Part shown: one piece after another, positions 20,362 through 28,838 of the stretch
Position numbering within the stretch: position 1 is the stretch's first letter
Layout of the letters: each line of letters begins with the position of its first letter
Origin: Burkholderiaceae bacterium
GTDB lineage: Bacteria; Pseudomonadota; Gammaproteobacteria; Burkholderiales; Burkholderiaceae_F
Reading direction: 5' to 3'
Length of the DNA: 49,859 bases
NCBI GenBank assembly: GCA_017646335.1
Contig: JAGCMT010000026.1
Location: forward strand, 1-49,859
Translations under genes and position numbers: made by a program
The notes under the pieces: generated by a model
The model's input: only the letters and a program-made list of their open reading frames with translations
Database searches by the model: none
Told to the model about the DNA's origin: nothing

Positions 20362-21775
20362 GGTATTGCCTTTGATGGCTGCAATGATGTTAACGGGCTG
20401 CGTGTCGATGTCGCCGTTCTACGATCGACCGGAGGCCCCGGTGGCAAGCGCTTGGCCGCAAGGCCCTGCCTATGAGCAGGCCGCTCTCAATCAGGCAGCC
20501 TTGCCTGATTGGGAAGCCTTCTACACGGATAGCCGTTTGCGTGAAGTCATTAAGATGACGTTGGCAAACAATCGTGATTATCGCGTGGCGATGTTAAACG
20601 TTGAGCGCTTGCGTCAGGCCTATAACATTCAACGTTCGGAATTCTTGCCCTATTTGGCAGCCGCCGGCGAAGGTACGCATACGCGTACGCCCGAAAGCTT
20701 GTCGGAATCGGGTGTGGCGAAAATTAGTCACACCTATTCGGCAAATTTGGCAATGGCCTCTTATGAGTTAGACCTTTTCGGTCGTATCAAGAGCTTGAGC
20801 CAAGAGGCGTTGAATCGTTACTTTGCTACCGAAGAAGGTCGAAAGAGCGCTCGCGTGACTTTGATTGCCGAAACCGCGAACCTTTGGTTAAAGCTTGGTG
20901 CCGATCGCTCCCTTTTGGACTTCGCAAAGATGACGTTGGAAAGTCAAGAAAAATCTTTCCAACTTTCCGAAGCCAGCTACAAGGCCGGCGCCATTGGTTT
21001 GCTTGAGCTCAATCAAGCCAAGACGATGTTGGCAAGTGCGCAACGTGCACACGCTTCCGCCCAACGTGCTGTCGCTCAAGATTTGAATGCGATGGGTGTT
21101 TTGGTCGGTACGCAAGTGCCTGAAGAGCTCTTGCCCGTAAAGGTTGAAAAGGTTACGTTAGCCGGTGTTTTACCCCAAGGTGCTCCGAGTGAAGTGCTTT
21201 TGAATCGACCGGATATCGCGGCGGCTGAGTATGCATTGATCGCGGCAAACGCTAACATCGGTGCCGCACGAGCCGCTTTCTTCCCCCGTATTACGTTGAT
21301 CGGTGCTTATGGTTCCGCAGCAACGGATTTGGGTGATCTCTTTACCGGTGGTACGCGTATGTGGAGTTTTGTGCCGAGCATCAGTTTGCCGATCTTTACC
21401 GGCGGTGCCGCATGGGCTGCATACCAAGTGTCTCAACGCGACAAGGAAATCGCGATTGCTAACTACGAAAAGGCAATCCAAGTGGCCTTTAAGGAAGTGG
21501 CTGACGCGATGGCTACCGAAGGTACGATCGAGGCTGAATTGAAGGCTCAAGCCGATTTGGCATCGTCCACGAAACAAGCTTACGATTTGGCTCAAGCACG
21601 TTACCAACAAGGCGCATCCAGTTTCTTGGAAGTCTTGGATTCTCAGCGCCAATGGGTGTCCGCTCAAACGGGGTTGGTGATGGCAGAACAAGCTCGCGCT
21701 GCTAGCCTTGTGACGCTTTACAAGACCCTCGGTGGCGGTGCTATCGATGCTCAACCGAAAGAGGCAGCAAAATGA
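20348..21775 (+). CDS. Efflux outer-membrane channel lipoprotein (NodT/OprM family)
   Basis: A 475-residue TolC-like outer-membrane factor that completes the tripartite pump. The N-terminus is a lipoprotein signal ([12 protein letters not shown], Cys18), as in OprM, CusC and NodT. Two outer-membrane-efflux repeats follow, with [10 protein letters not shown] after the first and [18 protein letters not shown] plus [14 protein letters not shown] in the second half. The frame is open further up inside the pump gene, but the signal peptide begins at the ATG at 20348. It overlaps the pump gene by 14 bp and the regulator by 4 bp (ATGA), implying one coupled transcript. Confidence 0.95.
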   Translation: MKIVKVLPLMAAMMLTGCVSMSPFYDRPEAPVASAWPQGPAYEQAALNQAALPDWEAFYTDSRLREVIKMTLANNRDYRVAMLNVERLRQAYNIQRSEFLPYLAAAGEGTHTRTPESLSESGVAKISHTYSANLAMASYELDLFGRIKSLSQEALNRYFATEEGRKSARVTLIAETANLWLKLGADRSLLDFAKMTLESQEKSFQLSEASYKAGAIGLLELNQAKTMLASAQRAHASAQRAVAQDLNAMGVLVGTQVPEELLPVKVEKVTLAGVLPQGAPSEVLLNRPDIAAAEYALIAANANIGAARAAFFPRITLIGAYGSAATDLGDLFTGGTRMWSFVPSISLPIFTGGAAWAAYQVSQRDKEIAIANYEKAIQVAFKEVADAMATEGTIEAELKAQADLASSTKQAYDLAQARYQQGASSFLEVLDSQRQWVSAQTGLVMAEQARAASLVTLYKTLGGGAIDAQPKEAAK

Positions 21776-22380
21776 GTAAAGAGCTCGCTGCTCAACGTCG
21801 CAAGGAGATCCTTGCGGCAGCGAGACGATGCTTCAGTGCCCGCGGCTTTCATGCCACGGGCATGGCTCACATCGCCAAAGAGTTTGGCATGAGTGCCGGG
21901 CATATCTATAACTACTTCCCGAGCAAGAACGCCATTATTGAGGCAATCGTGCAAGAAGGAATGGAAGGGTTCTATGCCAATCATGAAGCTTTTAAGGCTT
22001 GCCAGGGCGATTATGAAAAGCTTCACGCGCATCTTTCTAACACTTTCAAACGCTTGTTCACGAATGAACGTACGTGTTTGTCGTTAGAAATTTTGTCAGC
22101 GGCTTCTCATGATCCGAATTTGCAGGCGATGCTTCATGAAACGGATCGTAAGGTTCGCGGCTATCTTCGTGAAACCGTCGGTTATCTCGAAGGTGATGAT
22201 GAGCGATTGGTTGATGCTCGTGTTGATTTGATGATGGCCCAATTCGAAGGCATCGGTTTGCGTAAGCTTCGTAATCCCGATTTCGATTTGGAAATGGTCA
22301 CACAGTTGATGGCAGAACGTATCGCTATGCCTCGTGCTTATTTGAAGGCTCGTCTCCAAGCGTTGGAAGAAAAAGCATAA
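21772..22380 (+). CDS. TetR/AcrR family transcriptional regulator
   Basis: A 202-residue one-component repressor. The N-terminal TetR DNA-binding domain (about 8-55) reads RRKEILAAARRCFSARGFHATGMAHIAKEFGMSAGHIYNYFPSKNAI, with the helix-turn-helix at about 30-50. The C-terminal ligand domain is variable. Its start overlaps the channel gene stop (ATGA), so the regulator is the last gene of the efflux operon instead of a divergent upstream gene, the more usual layout. Autorepression through the palindrome at 15892 is an inference: it would control both pump and regulator. Confidence 0.93.
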   Translation: MSKELAAQRRKEILAAARRCFSARGFHATGMAHIAKEFGMSAGHIYNYFPSKNAIIEAIVQEGMEGFYANHEAFKACQGDYEKLHAHLSNTFKRLFTNERTCLSLEILSAASHDPNLQAMLHETDRKVRGYLRETVGYLEGDDERLVDARVDLMMAQFEGIGLRKLRNPDFDLEMVTQLMAERIAMPRAYLKARLQALEEKA

Positions 22381-22385
22381 TGCTG

Positions 22386-22401
22386 TTTTCCACGTGAAAC
22401 A
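22386..22401. promoter_or_regulatory. parS-like site between the tetR gene and degP
   Basis: TTTTCCACGTGAAACA matches the parS form TGTTCCACGTGAAACA at 15 of 16 positions (only position 2 differs). It starts 6 bp after the tetR stop and abuts the bidirectional terminator. ParB binding is inferred. Confidence 0.6.
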
Positions 22402-22435
22402 AAAACCGCACACGTTATTAAACGGTGCGGTTTTT
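22401..22435. terminator. Bidirectional terminator between the efflux operon and degP
   Basis: A perfect 11-bp inverted repeat AAAAACCGCAC (22401-22411) / GTGCGGTTTTT (22425-22435). It has a T-tract on either strand and lies between convergent genes. Confidence 0.9.
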
Positions 22436-22455
22436 GCTATGTAACGCGAAGGTGA

Positions 22456-23886
22456 TTACTTCAAATCGATAGCAACGAAAATGCGCGATTGTTGGCGTTG
22501 AACGAGAAGAGCAACCTTTTTGGCTTTCTTCACAACATCGATCAAATCACCGGAATTCGTAATCGTCTTGCCATTTGCACTCAAAATGATATCGCGAGGC
22601 ATCAGACCGGCCTTCGCAGCCGCTCCACGAACTTCGGTTACGACAAGGCCGTTTTGAAGTTCCAATTCCTTCTTTTCTTCGGCAGACAATTCTCGAACGG
22701 AGACGCCGAGTTTGCCTTGAGCATTCTTGTTGTCATTGGTTTGAGCCACACCTTCGGACGGAGTTTCAGCAACCGTAACGACAATCTTCTTTTCCTTGCC
22801 GTCGCGTAACACCGTCAACGTCGTCTTCGTGCCGGGCTTCATCGTAGAAATTTTCACCGGCAACTCATTGGCATTAGCCAAATCCTTGCCGTCAATAGCA
22901 ATGACAATGTCACCGACCATCAAACCGGCCTTTTCGCCCGGTTGACCCTTTTCGAGCATCGTGATGACAGCGCCGCGCGGCGTCTTCATGCCAAATGCTT
23001 CAGCCAAATCTTGGGTGACAGCCTGGATGCCGACACCGATGCGACCTCGGATGACACGACCGTTTTGAACCAATTGATCCTTGATTTGCATGGCCAAGTC
23101 AATCGGAATCGAGAAAGAAAGGCCCATAAAACCGCCGGAGGTGGAGAAAATTTGGGAGTTGATGCCCACGACTTCGCCTCGCATGTTAAAGAGCGGACCG
23201 CCGGAATTGCCCGGGTTGACAGCGACGTCCGTTTGGATGAAGGGGACGTATTGGTCAGAGGGCAATTGACGGCTCTTGGCGGACACGATGCCTGCCGTCA
23301 CCGTGTTATGTAAGCCAAAGGGAGATCCGATGGCAGCTACCCACTCGCCGACCTTCAATTGCTCGGAGGAGCCGATTTTGAGAACGGGCAAGTCCTTTGC
23401 TTCGATTTTCACGACGGCAATGTCAGTCTTTTTGTCCAACCCCAACACCTTACCCATGAATTCACGGTTATCCGTCAAACGGATACGAAGCTCGTCAGCG
23501 CCTTCAACCACGTGAGCATTGGTAAGAATCAAACCGTCAGAGGAAATGATAAAGCCCGAACCCGTACCGCGTTGTTCCGGGATTCGTTGTTGTTGAGGGC
23601 CTAAGGGGAAGGGGAAGCCGAATCGTTTGAAGATTTCGGCTTCTTTTTCCATGCCCGGGAACATGTTGACCGTTTCCGTTCGGGCATTTTTAATCGTAGA
23701 GATGTTTACAACGCCCTTGCCGTTTTCTTCCACGAGTTGAGAGAAGTCAGGCAAGCGTACTTCGCTCATTTGAGCACCGGTGTCGGCGGTCGTTTGAGCG
23801 TTGACTGCGGTAAAGGGGGTAAATGCCAAGGCCGATGCGATTGCGATGGCGAGCATGGCCGGCTTGAAAGTTTTGCGTTGGAACAT
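22456..23886 (-). CDS. degP: Do-family periplasmic serine endopeptidase (DegP/MucD-like)
   Basis: A 476-residue HtrA-type protease/chaperone. It has a signal peptide (about 1-30), a trypsin-like domain with catalytic triad His125 (TNAHVV), Asp155 (KTDIAVV) and Ser228 (GNSGGP), and two PDZ domains (about 260-350 and 385-470). It degrades or refolds damaged envelope proteins in the periplasm. The ATG at 23886 has GGAG upstream. It is the third minus-strand gene after a response regulator and a sensor kinase; the 145-bp gap before it may hold its own promoter. Whether it is a DegP, DegQ or MucD orthologue is not settled. Confidence 0.93.
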   Translation of the reverse strand: MFQRKTFKPAMLAIAIASALAFTPFTAVNAQTTADTGAQMSEVRLPDFSQLVEENGKGVVNISTIKNARTETVNMFPGMEKEAEIFKRFGFPFPLGPQQQRIPEQRGTGSGFIISSDGLILTNAHVVEGADELRIRLTDNREFMGKVLGLDKKTDIAVVKIEAKDLPVLKIGSSEQLKVGEWVAAIGSPFGLHNTVTAGIVSAKSRQLPSDQYVPFIQTDVAVNPGNSGGPLFNMRGEVVGINSQIFSTSGGFMGLSFSIPIDLAMQIKDQLVQNGRVIRGRIGVGIQAVTQDLAEAFGMKTPRGAVITMLEKGQPGEKAGLMVGDIVIAIDGKDLANANELPVKISTMKPGTKTTLTVLRDGKEKKIVVTVAETPSEGVAQTNDNKNAQGKLGVSVRELSAEEKKELELQNGLVVTEVRGAAAKAGLMPRDIILSANGKTITNSGDLIDVVKKAKKVALLVQRQQSRIFVAIDLK

Positions 23887-24031
23887 CTAAAAAATCTCCG
23901 AAAAGCTTCTTTTCTAAATTGAATCATTCCCCAAATCTGAATGAGGAATCGACACCGTAACAATAGTTAAAAAGCCTGATAATAGGTTTTACGGGTTGTT
24001 TCGAAGCGATGACATTTGTAACAAAATTCGA

Positions 24032-25336
24032 TTACTTCACCAAAGGTAATTCAATTCGCATGGTTGTCCCTTGCCCATCGAGGCCGTCGGTCACACAAAT
24101 ACTGCCTTGGTGAATCTCTACGATACGTTTGACGATGGCTAGACCTAAACCGTGACCTTGTGTTTTTGTCCCTAATGCACGGTAGAAACGATCAAAGATA
24201 CGTTCACGTTCTTCCATGGCAATGCCGGGACCGTTATCGCTAATTTCAACGACGGCTTGACCGGCGAAACGGGATACTCGCAAACGGATTTTGCCACCCT
24301 CAGGAGTGTAGCGAATTGCATTGTCAGTCAAATTCGTGACTAACAGTTTGAGGGCATCTTCCATGCCATTAACGATTGTGGAATGGAGATCCGTGGTGAT
24401 TTCGATTGCTTTTTGTTCGGCAACGACCGTCATTTCATCGTGGGTGCTTTGTAACACCTTTTCCAAATCCACAGCAACGAACGGTTTTTGTGTGGCATCC
24501 GGATCCAACCGAGCGATCGTTAATAACTGTTGGACCAAGCGCGTTGCGCGTTCAATTCCGTCGTGTAAACGAGAAAAGGCCTTTAATTGGGCTTCTTGCG
24601 TTTTGGCTCGTTCGGCTAACTGGATTTGCAATTTCAAAGCGGTAAGCGGCGTACGCAGTTCGTGAGCAGCATCCGAAGCAAAACGACGCTGACTCTCAAG
24701 ACTTTCTTGTAAGCGCTTTAAAAGGTCATTTAACGCCGTCACAAGACCCACGGCCTCTTGCGGTAGGCCTTCGGTTGGGATGGGAGCAAGTGAGGTCGGA
24801 GAGCGTTGACTGACCAGTTTTGCCGTGCGGTTTAATGACGATAAGCCTTGGCCGACAACCAACCATACGGCGATGGCTAAGAACGGCAATAAAAGCACCA
24901 ACGGTTGCAAGATATGCAAGGCGGAGCTAAAGGCCAAATTCACGCGAACATCTGTGGGTTGAGCTGAGACAATGATGGTTTTTTCTGCGACCAAGGTATA
25001 GAGGCGCCACGTTTCACCGTCATGGCGAATGGTGGAAAAGCCCGTGTGTTCGGTATAGGGGAACGGTTCGATCTTGTGTGAGACGTGAACGCTTTTGGTT
25101 TCACGATCGATTAACTGCACAACGAATTGCTCGTCGCTACGATCGACCTGACGAAGCTCGCGATTGTCTCCGACAGCATGACCCTCCAAGGAGATAGCCA
25201 CTTGTTGCAACTGCATATCCAGGAGATTGTCGACTTGGCCACGAGCAGAAATAAACGTCATATACGTGGCAGCAATCCCGGTAAGTAATACCACGATTGC
25301 AAAAGTCCAAAGCAGTCGGTCACGAATCGAATACAC
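24032..25336 (-). CDS. Two-component sensor histidine kinase (QseC/TctE-like)
   Basis: A 434-residue inner-membrane kinase. TM1 is at about 8-28, then a periplasmic sensor region (about 30-138), TM2 (about 142-163), a HAMP-like linker, HisKA with phospho-acceptor His225 (FASDAAHELRTPL), and HATPase with N-box (NLTDNAIRYTPEGG), DNGPGIA and GHGLGLAIV. All catalytic boxes are intact. It starts 3 bp after the response regulator stop, so the pair is one unit. The downstream protease gene suggests an envelope-stress signal, but the sensor domain gives no direct ligand clue. Confidence 0.93.
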   Translation of the reverse strand: MYSIRDRLLWTFAIVVLLTGIAATYMTFISARGQVDNLLDMQLQQVAISLEGHAVGDNRELRQVDRSDEQFVVQLIDRETKSVHVSHKIEPFPYTEHTGFSTIRHDGETWRLYTLVAEKTIIVSAQPTDVRVNLAFSSALHILQPLVLLLPFLAIAVWLVVGQGLSSLNRTAKLVSQRSPTSLAPIPTEGLPQEAVGLVTALNDLLKRLQESLESQRRFASDAAHELRTPLTALKLQIQLAERAKTQEAQLKAFSRLHDGIERATRLVQQLLTIARLDPDATQKPFVAVDLEKVLQSTHDEMTVVAEQKAIEITTDLHSTIVNGMEDALKLLVTNLTDNAIRYTPEGGKIRLRVSRFAGQAVVEISDNGPGIAMEERERIFDRFYRALGTKTQGHGLGLAIVKRIVEIHQGSICVTDGLDGQGTTMRIELPLVK

Positions 25337-25339
25337 GAT

Positions 25340-25996
25340 TTAGCACTCCAAAATATAGCCCACGCCGCGAACGGTCTTGATTGCACCTTCAGAGAGTTTT
25401 TTACGAAGGTGGTGGATGTGTACTTCAATTGCGTTAGAGCCGATGGAGGTGTCCCAGTTGTAGAGTTTTTCTTCCAATTGTGCGCGAGAAAGCACAAGCC
25501 CGGGGCGCTCGGCTAAGGCGAGTAACAAGGCGAACTCTTTGCTGGAGAGAATGATGGGATTGCCGTCAAAGATGACCTCGTGCGTTGCCGGTTTGATGGT
25601 TAAACGACCTCGCTCGATGGTCGGTTCTGCACGACCGGCCGAGCGGCGTAAAAGGGCACGGATACGGGCGAATAACTCATCTAGGTCAAACGGTTTGATG
25701 AGGTAGTCGTCAGCGCCGGCATCAAGGCCTTTGATGCGGTCGTCCACGGTGTCACGAGCTGTCGTGACGAGCACGGGAGTGAGGTTACGTTCTGCGCGCA
25801 ACTCTTCCAAAACGCGAATGCCGTCTTTTCCCGGCAGGCCGAGATCTAAAACAACCAACGCAAAGGGCGTTGTGCGCAACGCTAAAAGGGCAGAATGACC
25901 GTCTTGAACCCAGTCGACGGCATAGCCTTCATCTTTCAAGCCGTCGGCAACGCTTTCGCCGATCATCAAGTCGTCTTCAACTAATAAAATACGCAC
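25340..25996 (-). CDS. Response regulator, OmpR/PhoB family (QseB/TctD-like)
   Basis: A 218-residue DNA-binding regulator. The receiver domain (1-115) has the acidic pocket EDD (7-9), phospho-acceptor Asp51 (LDLGLPGKDG), switch residue Thr79 and Lys101. The winged-helix domain (about 125-218) has LSSKEFALLLALAERPG and the recognition-helix region SNAIEVHIHHLRKKL, ending in GVGYIL. Partner kinase is the next gene. Possible targets include degP and its own promoter; no binding repeat could be assigned. It is the first gene of the minus-strand unit. Confidence 0.95.
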   Translation of the reverse strand: MRILLVEDDLMIGESVADGLKDEGYAVDWVQDGHSALLALRTTPFALVVLDLGLPGKDGIRVLEELRAERNLTPVLVTTARDTVDDRIKGLDAGADDYLIKPFDLDELFARIRALLRRSAGRAEPTIERGRLTIKPATHEVIFDGNPIILSSKEFALLLALAERPGLVLSRAQLEEKLYNWDTSIGSNAIEVHIHHLRKKLSEGAIKTVRGVGYILEC

Positions 25997-26173
25997 AAAA
26001 ACCTCCCTGTCCCCTATGTTTGACGGACATACAGGAAGTGTATTGAATTACATGGAAAAAACGAAGTCATTTCTAGGATTCTGTAAAAATTTTTGTACAA
26101 AATACGCAGGTTATTTTTTTGCGTGTAAAGTTATTTTCAGCGGTAAATTATTTGTAATCGAGGTAAATGCCCA

Positions 26174-26581
26174 ATGACGATGTTGACTCCTTATGAAGGT
26201 CCGACGAAAAACATGATTTTGGTGACGCAGTTGGTTTACATCTTGCATGGATTGAGCATTGTGATCGGCTTGATGACGGGCGGTTCTGTCTTGTCCGCCT
26301 TTTTGTTTGGTTGGCCGTCGATTGCCGCGGTAGTACTGAATTATGTGATGCGTGGTGATGCACGAGGAACGTATTTGGAAAGTCACTTTTCTTGGCAAAT
26401 TCGTACGTTTTGGTACGGCATGATTTGGACCATTTTGGTAGCGATTGCCGGTCTGATTTTAACGGCGATTATTGTTGGCCCCGTGGTTTGGTGGGTTGGA
26501 TTCTTGGTTTTGAGTATTTGGGTCGGTTATCGCATCGTTGTCGGTTGGTTGCGTTTGAGCCAAAATCGAGCAATTTTCTAA
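26174..26581 (+). CDS. Small multi-pass membrane protein, DUF4870-like (unassigned)
   Basis: A 135-residue hydrophobic protein that I cannot assign with certainty. It shows about four membrane segments: 14-36, 40-58, 80-104 and 105-124. The loop between the second and third carries a polar MRGDARGTYLESHFSWQIRTFWYG, resembling the pattern seen in DUF4870-type and related small membrane proteins. The ATG at 26174 is served by GAGG 10 nt upstream; an alternative start is at 26180. It is followed by a terminator, so it is monocistronic, and it lies upstream of yaeQ. Confidence 0.75.
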   Translation: MTMLTPYEGPTKNMILVTQLVYILHGLSIVIGLMTGGSVLSAFLFGWPSIAAVVLNYVMRGDARGTYLESHFSWQIRTFWYGMIWTILVAIAGLILTAIIVGPVVWWVGFLVLSIWVGYRIVVGWLRLSQNRAIF

Positions 26582-26603
26582 CCAAGCGTATGTTTATGGA
26601 TTG

Positions 26604-26640
26604 AGCCGGTTTCCCTGTATAAGGGAAGCCGGCTTTCTTC
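26604..26640 (+). terminator. Terminator between the small membrane protein gene and yaeQ
   Basis: The stem AGCCGGTTTCCCT (26604-26616) pairs with AGGGAAGCCGGCT (26622-26634) with one G-T pair, followed by TTCTTC. Confidence 0.85.
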
Positions 26641-26682
26641 TTTGGTGCTAAGATAGCGGCCATTATTTCAGAAGGATTTTTC

Positions 26683-27237
26683 ATGGCAGCCGGAGCTACG
26701 ATCTACAAAGCCAACGTCGATATTTCCGACATTGATCGCGGATATTACGCTAATCATGTCATTACTTTGGCTCGTCATCCTTCGGAGACGGAAGAGCGTT
26801 TGGCGATTCGATTATTGACGTTTTGCTTGTTTGCAGGTGTTGTACACGCTCGCCTTGAGTTTGGTCGCGGTTTGTCCACTGAAGGCGATGCGGCTTTGTG
26901 GGAAATTGATGACACGGGAAGCATTGCACGCTGGATCGAGGTTGGTACACCCGATGTGAAGACCGTACGTCGTTCCGCCGGTCGAAGCAATCAGGTGATT
27001 GTGGTGGCCTATGGCGAAGATCGAATCGGTCCTTGGTGGCAGCAAGTGAGCGCCGATATGAATAAAGTTCAAAAGCTCTCGGTTGCAACCTTAACGGATG
27101 CGGAAGTAGAGCAAATGGCCAAGTTGATGAAACGTACAATGCAGTTGACCGTAACGGTTCAGGATGGCGTGACGTGGCTTTCCGATAGCGAAAACACCGC
27201 TCAAGTGCAATTGGGTTGGCTGCTTCGTCGTGATTGA
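26683..27237 (+). CDS. yaeQ: YaeQ family protein
   Basis: A 184-residue cytoplasmic protein of the YaeQ family, with a PD-(D/E)XK nuclease-like fold. Typical features are IYKANVDISDIDRGYYANHVITLARHPSETEERL (about 7-40), a segment with ALWEIDDTG (about 70-78) and the C-terminal SDSENTAQVQLGWL. The E. coli member suppresses RfaH loss when overproduced, but its activity is unknown. It has a good RBS (AGAAGGA). It is monocistronic, between two terminators. Confidence 0.92.
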   Translation: MAAGATIYKANVDISDIDRGYYANHVITLARHPSETEERLAIRLLTFCLFAGVVHARLEFGRGLSTEGDAALWEIDDTGSIARWIEVGTPDVKTVRRSAGRSNQVIVVAYGEDRIGPWWQQVSADMNKVQKLSVATLTDAEVEQMAKLMKRTMQLTVTVQDGVTWLSDSENTAQVQLGWLLRRD

Positions 27238-27259
27238 TAACGAATCTTTGACCCAATGA

Positions 27260-27294
27260 AAACGCGCAGCTCATCACAAACTGCGCGTTTTTTT
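27260..27294. terminator. Terminator between yaeQ and the cyd operon
   Basis: A perfect 10-bp stem AAACGCGCAG (27260-27269) / CTGCGCGTTT (27281-27290) followed by TTTT. It lies between convergent yaeQ and ybgE. Confidence 0.9.
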
Positions 27295-27306
27295 AACTTC
27301 AGGATA

Positions 27307-27576
27307 TCAACAGAAGACCATGCACGATGCAAAGGCTGCGGTGGGCCAAGCAACGATGGGTGAGAAAATCGTTTTCAAGTAACGATTCTCCGGAATAAAT
27401 CCCAAGCCGTGTACATAGCAGAAACTCATTCCGAACATCAAAAGTACTAGCCACCCGTGTGGAACCGTATGCATATCCAACGCAATTAAGCGCGGAAAGA
27501 TAAGCACGGTTGCCGTGATTGCGAGAGCGGCCGTTAATGAGACCGCTCGTGCGCAAAACGTGATGACACGATTCAT
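27307..27576 (-). CDS. ybgE: Cyd operon protein YbgE
   Basis: An 89-residue inner-membrane protein with two or three hydrophobic helices. The central HGWLVLLMFGMSFCYVHGLGF pattern (residues about 40-60) with PENRYLKTIFSP after it matches the YbgE family, found at the end of cytochrome bd operons. Its exact role is unclear. The start codon overlaps the cydX stop (ATGA), so it is co-translated. It is the last gene of the operon, next to the terminator. Confidence 0.85.
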   Translation of the reverse strand: MNRVITFCARAVSLTAALAITATVLIFPRLIALDMHTVPHGWLVLLMFGMSFCYVHGLGFIPENRYLKTIFSPIVAWPTAAFASCMVFC

Positions 27577-27686
27577 TCGGAATCCTTTTCAGGATCGGCT
27601 TTTAATTCGTACATGGCGGCCATCAAAACGGCAAAAGCGATGGCCAACAGTAAACCGATAAACCAATAAGCGTAGAACATTGTCAT
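27573..27686 (-). CDS. cydX: Cytochrome bd oxidase small subunit CydX
   Basis: A 37-codon gene. The product starts MTMFYAYWFIGLLLAIAFAV and continues as one transmembrane helix followed by a charged tail ending DPEKDSE. The short single-helix form and the aromatic YAYWFIG start match CydX, which stabilises the heme region of cytochrome bd. It lies 9 bp after cydB and overlaps ybgE. Two starts are possible: ATG at 27686 (GGAG only 4 nt upstream) or ATG at 27680 (10 nt), the latter giving 35 residues. Confidence 0.9.
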   Translation of the reverse strand: MTMFYAYWFIGLLLAIAFAVLMAAMYELKADPEKDSE

Positions 27687-27695
27687 CGATCTCCA

Positions 27696-28832
27696 TTAGT
27701 AAAGCGATTTGTCGTTTTCTTTAATGTATCGCGGCGTGACTTTTCCGCTCATTACCTTGTATGCCCAGCCCGTGTAAAGGAGCACGATCGGCAAAAAGAT
27801 CAGCGTCACGATAAACATCACTTGAAGGGTCAAGTGAGAGCTCGTGCAGTCCCACATCGTCAAAGAGGCTACCGGATTGCTCGACGAGGGCAATACGAAG
27901 GGGAACATTGACACCAAAGGCGTCAAAACGATGCAAGCGATCGATAAACCCGAAGCGATCACTGCCACCATCGGCTTCCACACGTATTGCGCTAAAACGC
28001 CTAAAAGGGCGGCGGCGATGGCAATGACCGGAATGAGGCTTAAAGCCGGATAATGCTTAAAGTTCGTGAACCAAGCACCTAATTCCGTCGTAACGGTTTT
28101 GGCTAACGGATTGGCAACGCCGGCCGGGTCGATGCCGCTGGCAACGTAGCCCGTGACACCGAAATACGTCCAAATACCGCCGATGGCAAATAACAATGCC
28201 GTAAGCAAGCCCGTCAGAATCCCGACGCGGCGAGCACGAGCTTGTAATTCACCCGTGGTACGAAGTAAGAGGTAGTTTGCGCCATGAAACAGAATCATCA
28301 TCAAGGAGACGATGCCGCATAAAAGAGCAAACGGACTAAGCAAGGCCCAGAAAGATCCTGTATATGCCGAGCGCATCGTTTCATCAAAGGAGAAGGGAAC
28401 GCCCAAAAGCATATTGCCGAATGCCACGCCGAAGATGATCGGAGGCACGAAGCTGCCAATAAACAATGCCCAATCCCAAGAAGATCGCCATTTTTGTGCC
28501 GGTACTCGAGAACGATAGTCAAAAGCAACCGGTCGCAAAATCAGAGCGGTCAACACGATAAACAAAGCCCAATAAAGACCGGAAAAGGCCGTTGCATAGA
28601 CTAAGGGCCATGCGGCGAACATGGCGCCGCCACCGGTCAATAACCAAACTTGGTTGCCGTCCCAGTGAGGAGCGACCGTGTTAATCATGATGCGACGCTC
28701 GGTGTCATTTTTACCTAAAAACGGCAACAAAGAGCCGACGCCCATGTCTTGACCGTCCATCACGGCAAAACCAACGAGCAAAACGCCGACGAAGAGCCAC
28801 CAGATGAGTTTGAGGATTTCATAATCGATCAT
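27696..28832 (-). CDS. cydB: Cytochrome bd quinol oxidase subunit II
   Basis: A 378-residue integral membrane protein with about eight helices, normal length for CydB. It forms the heterodimer with CydA that oxidises quinol and reduces oxygen to water. Family stretches include WWLFVGVLLVGFAVMDGQDMGVG (about 10-33), the LTGGGAMFAAWPLVYAT segment and the C-terminal LYTGWAYKVMSGKV. It starts 6 bp after the cydA stop and is followed by cydX. Confidence 0.97.
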   Translation of the reverse strand: MIDYEILKLIWWLFVGVLLVGFAVMDGQDMGVGSLLPFLGKNDTERRIMINTVAPHWDGNQVWLLTGGGAMFAAWPLVYATAFSGLYWALFIVLTALILRPVAFDYRSRVPAQKWRSSWDWALFIGSFVPPIIFGVAFGNMLLGVPFSFDETMRSAYTGSFWALLSPFALLCGIVSLMMILFHGANYLLLRTTGELQARARRVGILTGLLTALLFAIGGIWTYFGVTGYVASGIDPAGVANPLAKTVTTELGAWFTNFKHYPALSLIPVIAIAAALLGVLAQYVWKPMVAVIASGLSIACIVLTPLVSMFPFVLPSSSNPVASLTMWDCTSSHLTLQVMFIVTLIFLPIVLLYTGWAYKVMSGKVTPRYIKENDKSLY

Positions 28833-28838
28833 GATGCA

